Assembly (NCBI GenBank): GCA_041394945.1
Contig: JAWKHH010000002.1
Coordinates: forward strand, 1,000,501 to 1,064,500
DNA length: 64,000 nt
Reading direction: 5' to 3'
Source: Bryobacteraceae bacterium
Lineage (GTDB): Bacteria; Acidobacteriota; Terriglobia; Bryobacterales; Bryobacteraceae
The notes beneath the pieces are model-generated. The model was not told the origin of the DNA, searched no databases, and was given only the letters and a program-made list of their open reading frames with translations. The position numbers and the translations under genes are program-made. Below, one piece after another: positions 63,487 through 64,000 of this stretch (positions are counted from its first letter, which is position 1; every line of letters begins with the position of its first letter).

Positions 63487-64000
63487 TCAGCCGATCCGGT
63501 ACTTATCCAGCGCGGCCTCGTCGAGCGAAACACCCAGACCGGGCTTCGACCCGATCTCGAACCACCCATCCTTCACGGTGAACCGCTCCGCCATGCAATC
63601 GTCGGCCAGCACGTGCGAAATCGCGATCGCGTACTGGAGGCCTTCATACGCCGCCACTTGGTGCGCCTGGAACACCTGAGCGATGCCGTTATCGATCGAA
63701 TGCTCGATCCACACCGGCGCCTTCGCCGCCGCCGCGCGGTCGGAAAGAGTCTTCGTGTACGTTCCGAGCTTCGGCGCCCCGGCGATCCAGGCGTCGAGCA
63801 GCCCCTCCTTCGTCCACGTCTCCAACTCGCCAGAGACGATCATCGCGTCCACGTGCTCGGCGATCATCAATGGAAACTTGCCGTCGCGCCGCAGCTTGCG
63901 CAGCGCCCGGTAGCCATCCACGTTCGTTCGAGCGAATGGAGATTCGATTGCGAAGTAGTTCGGAAACTTCGCGAGCTCCCGCGCAACCTCGACGGTCTTA
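63487..64000 (-). CDS. Enolase-superfamily (mandelate racemase/muconate lactonizing-like) enzyme, partial
   Basis: The reading frame continues to the right edge, so only the C-terminal part (about 170 residues) is visible. Seen: FAIESPFARTNVDGYRALRK (end of a barrel strand with Glu), FPLMIAEHVDAM (metal-ligand strand), APVWIEHSIDNGIAQVFQAH, YAIAISHVLADDCMAERFTV, and the usual ending DGWFEIGSKPGLGVSLDEAA. The pattern is that of mandelate-racemase-like enzymes acting on sugar acids. An internal GTG at 63921 is not the natural start because homology continues upstream of it. Just downstream, 32 bases away, is the Gfo/Idh gene. Confidence 0.8.
   Translation of the reverse strand, partial: KTVEVARELAKFPNYFAIESPFARTNVDGYRALRKLRRDGKFPLMIAEHVDAMIVSGELETWTKEGLLDAWIAGAPKLGTYTKTLSDRAAAAKAPVWIEHSIDNGIAQVFQAHQVAAYEGLQYAIAISHVLADDCMAERFTVKDGWFEIGSKPGLGVSLDEAALDKYRIG

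Overview
The window is GC-rich and carries a set of families typical of Acidobacteriota, most likely the Bryobacterales/Solibacter side. These are an Oar-like TonB-dependent receptor with a carboxypeptidase-regulatory-like N-domain, two secreted proteins with the Solibacter-type C-terminal module (TIGR03437-like), a VWA-related secreted protein, an ADOP-type orphan ABC permease behind a BlaI/M56 pair, Tat-exported Gfo/Idh/MocA and cupin proteins, and PEP-CTERM proteins. It reads as a chromosomal segment: one functional tRNA, no rRNA, no CRISPR array and no intact transposon were seen. The first and last genes run off the window.

Layout. 1-5 kb: 5' part of a TonB receptor, two PEP-CTERM secreted proteins and a small alpha/beta hydrolase. 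5-9.6 kb: a 1540-residue secreted SBBP/IPT/VWA protein. 9.6-16.8 kb: a LysR regulator divergent from gltB-gltD, with a palindrome and a near-consensus promoter between them. 16.8-23.5 kb: a lytic transglycosylase, two different threonine synthases flanking a hybrid histidine kinase, and a GMC oxidoreductase. 23.6-25.6 kb: tRNA-Leu(CAG), a small islet with one unknown gene closed by a decayed second tRNA-Leu copy, then an ArsR/SRPBCC pair with a clear operator. 25.6-31 kb: a 2-oxoacid:ferredoxin oxidoreductase operon (korA, korB), an unusual 711-residue protein that looks like a catalytically dead PFOR thiamine domain joined to a ferredoxin, and a lone receiver domain. 31-38.4 kb: SIMPL protein, cupin, two methyltransferases and a glycosyltransferase, a RodZ-like protein, an SDR, infA and a UDP-GlcNAc 2-epimerase. 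38.4-44 kb: di-haem peroxidase, secreted TIGR03437-like protein, NTF2-like protein and the threonine-degrading pair tdh-kbl. 44-52.6 kb: an unknown secreted protein, an M28 peptidase, RNase HI, an exported methyltransferase coupled to homoserine dehydrogenase, two small proteins and a PQQ-type propeller. 52.6-57.4 kb: rpsO-pnp, then two convergent genes whose ends run into each other. 57.4-64 kb: the BlaI - M56/TonB - ADOP cluster with two operator-like dyads, and a thioesterase/MaoC/Gfo-Idh/enolase-superfamily run.

How the genes work together. Nitrogen and threonine metabolism recur: GOGAT makes glutamate, homoserine dehydrogenase and threonine synthase make threonine, and Tdh/Kbl break it down to glycine and acetyl-CoA. 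The Kor operon links 2-oxoacid oxidation to ferredoxin, and its third gene may be the dedicated electron carrier. Several genes (SBBP protein, hybrid kinase, RodZ-like protein, blaI) have a -10-like box within about 15 nt of the start codon, so very short or absent leaders may be common here.

No intergenic stretch longer than about 300 bases was found. The largest gap, 2231-2495, holds a promoter and a strong hairpin.
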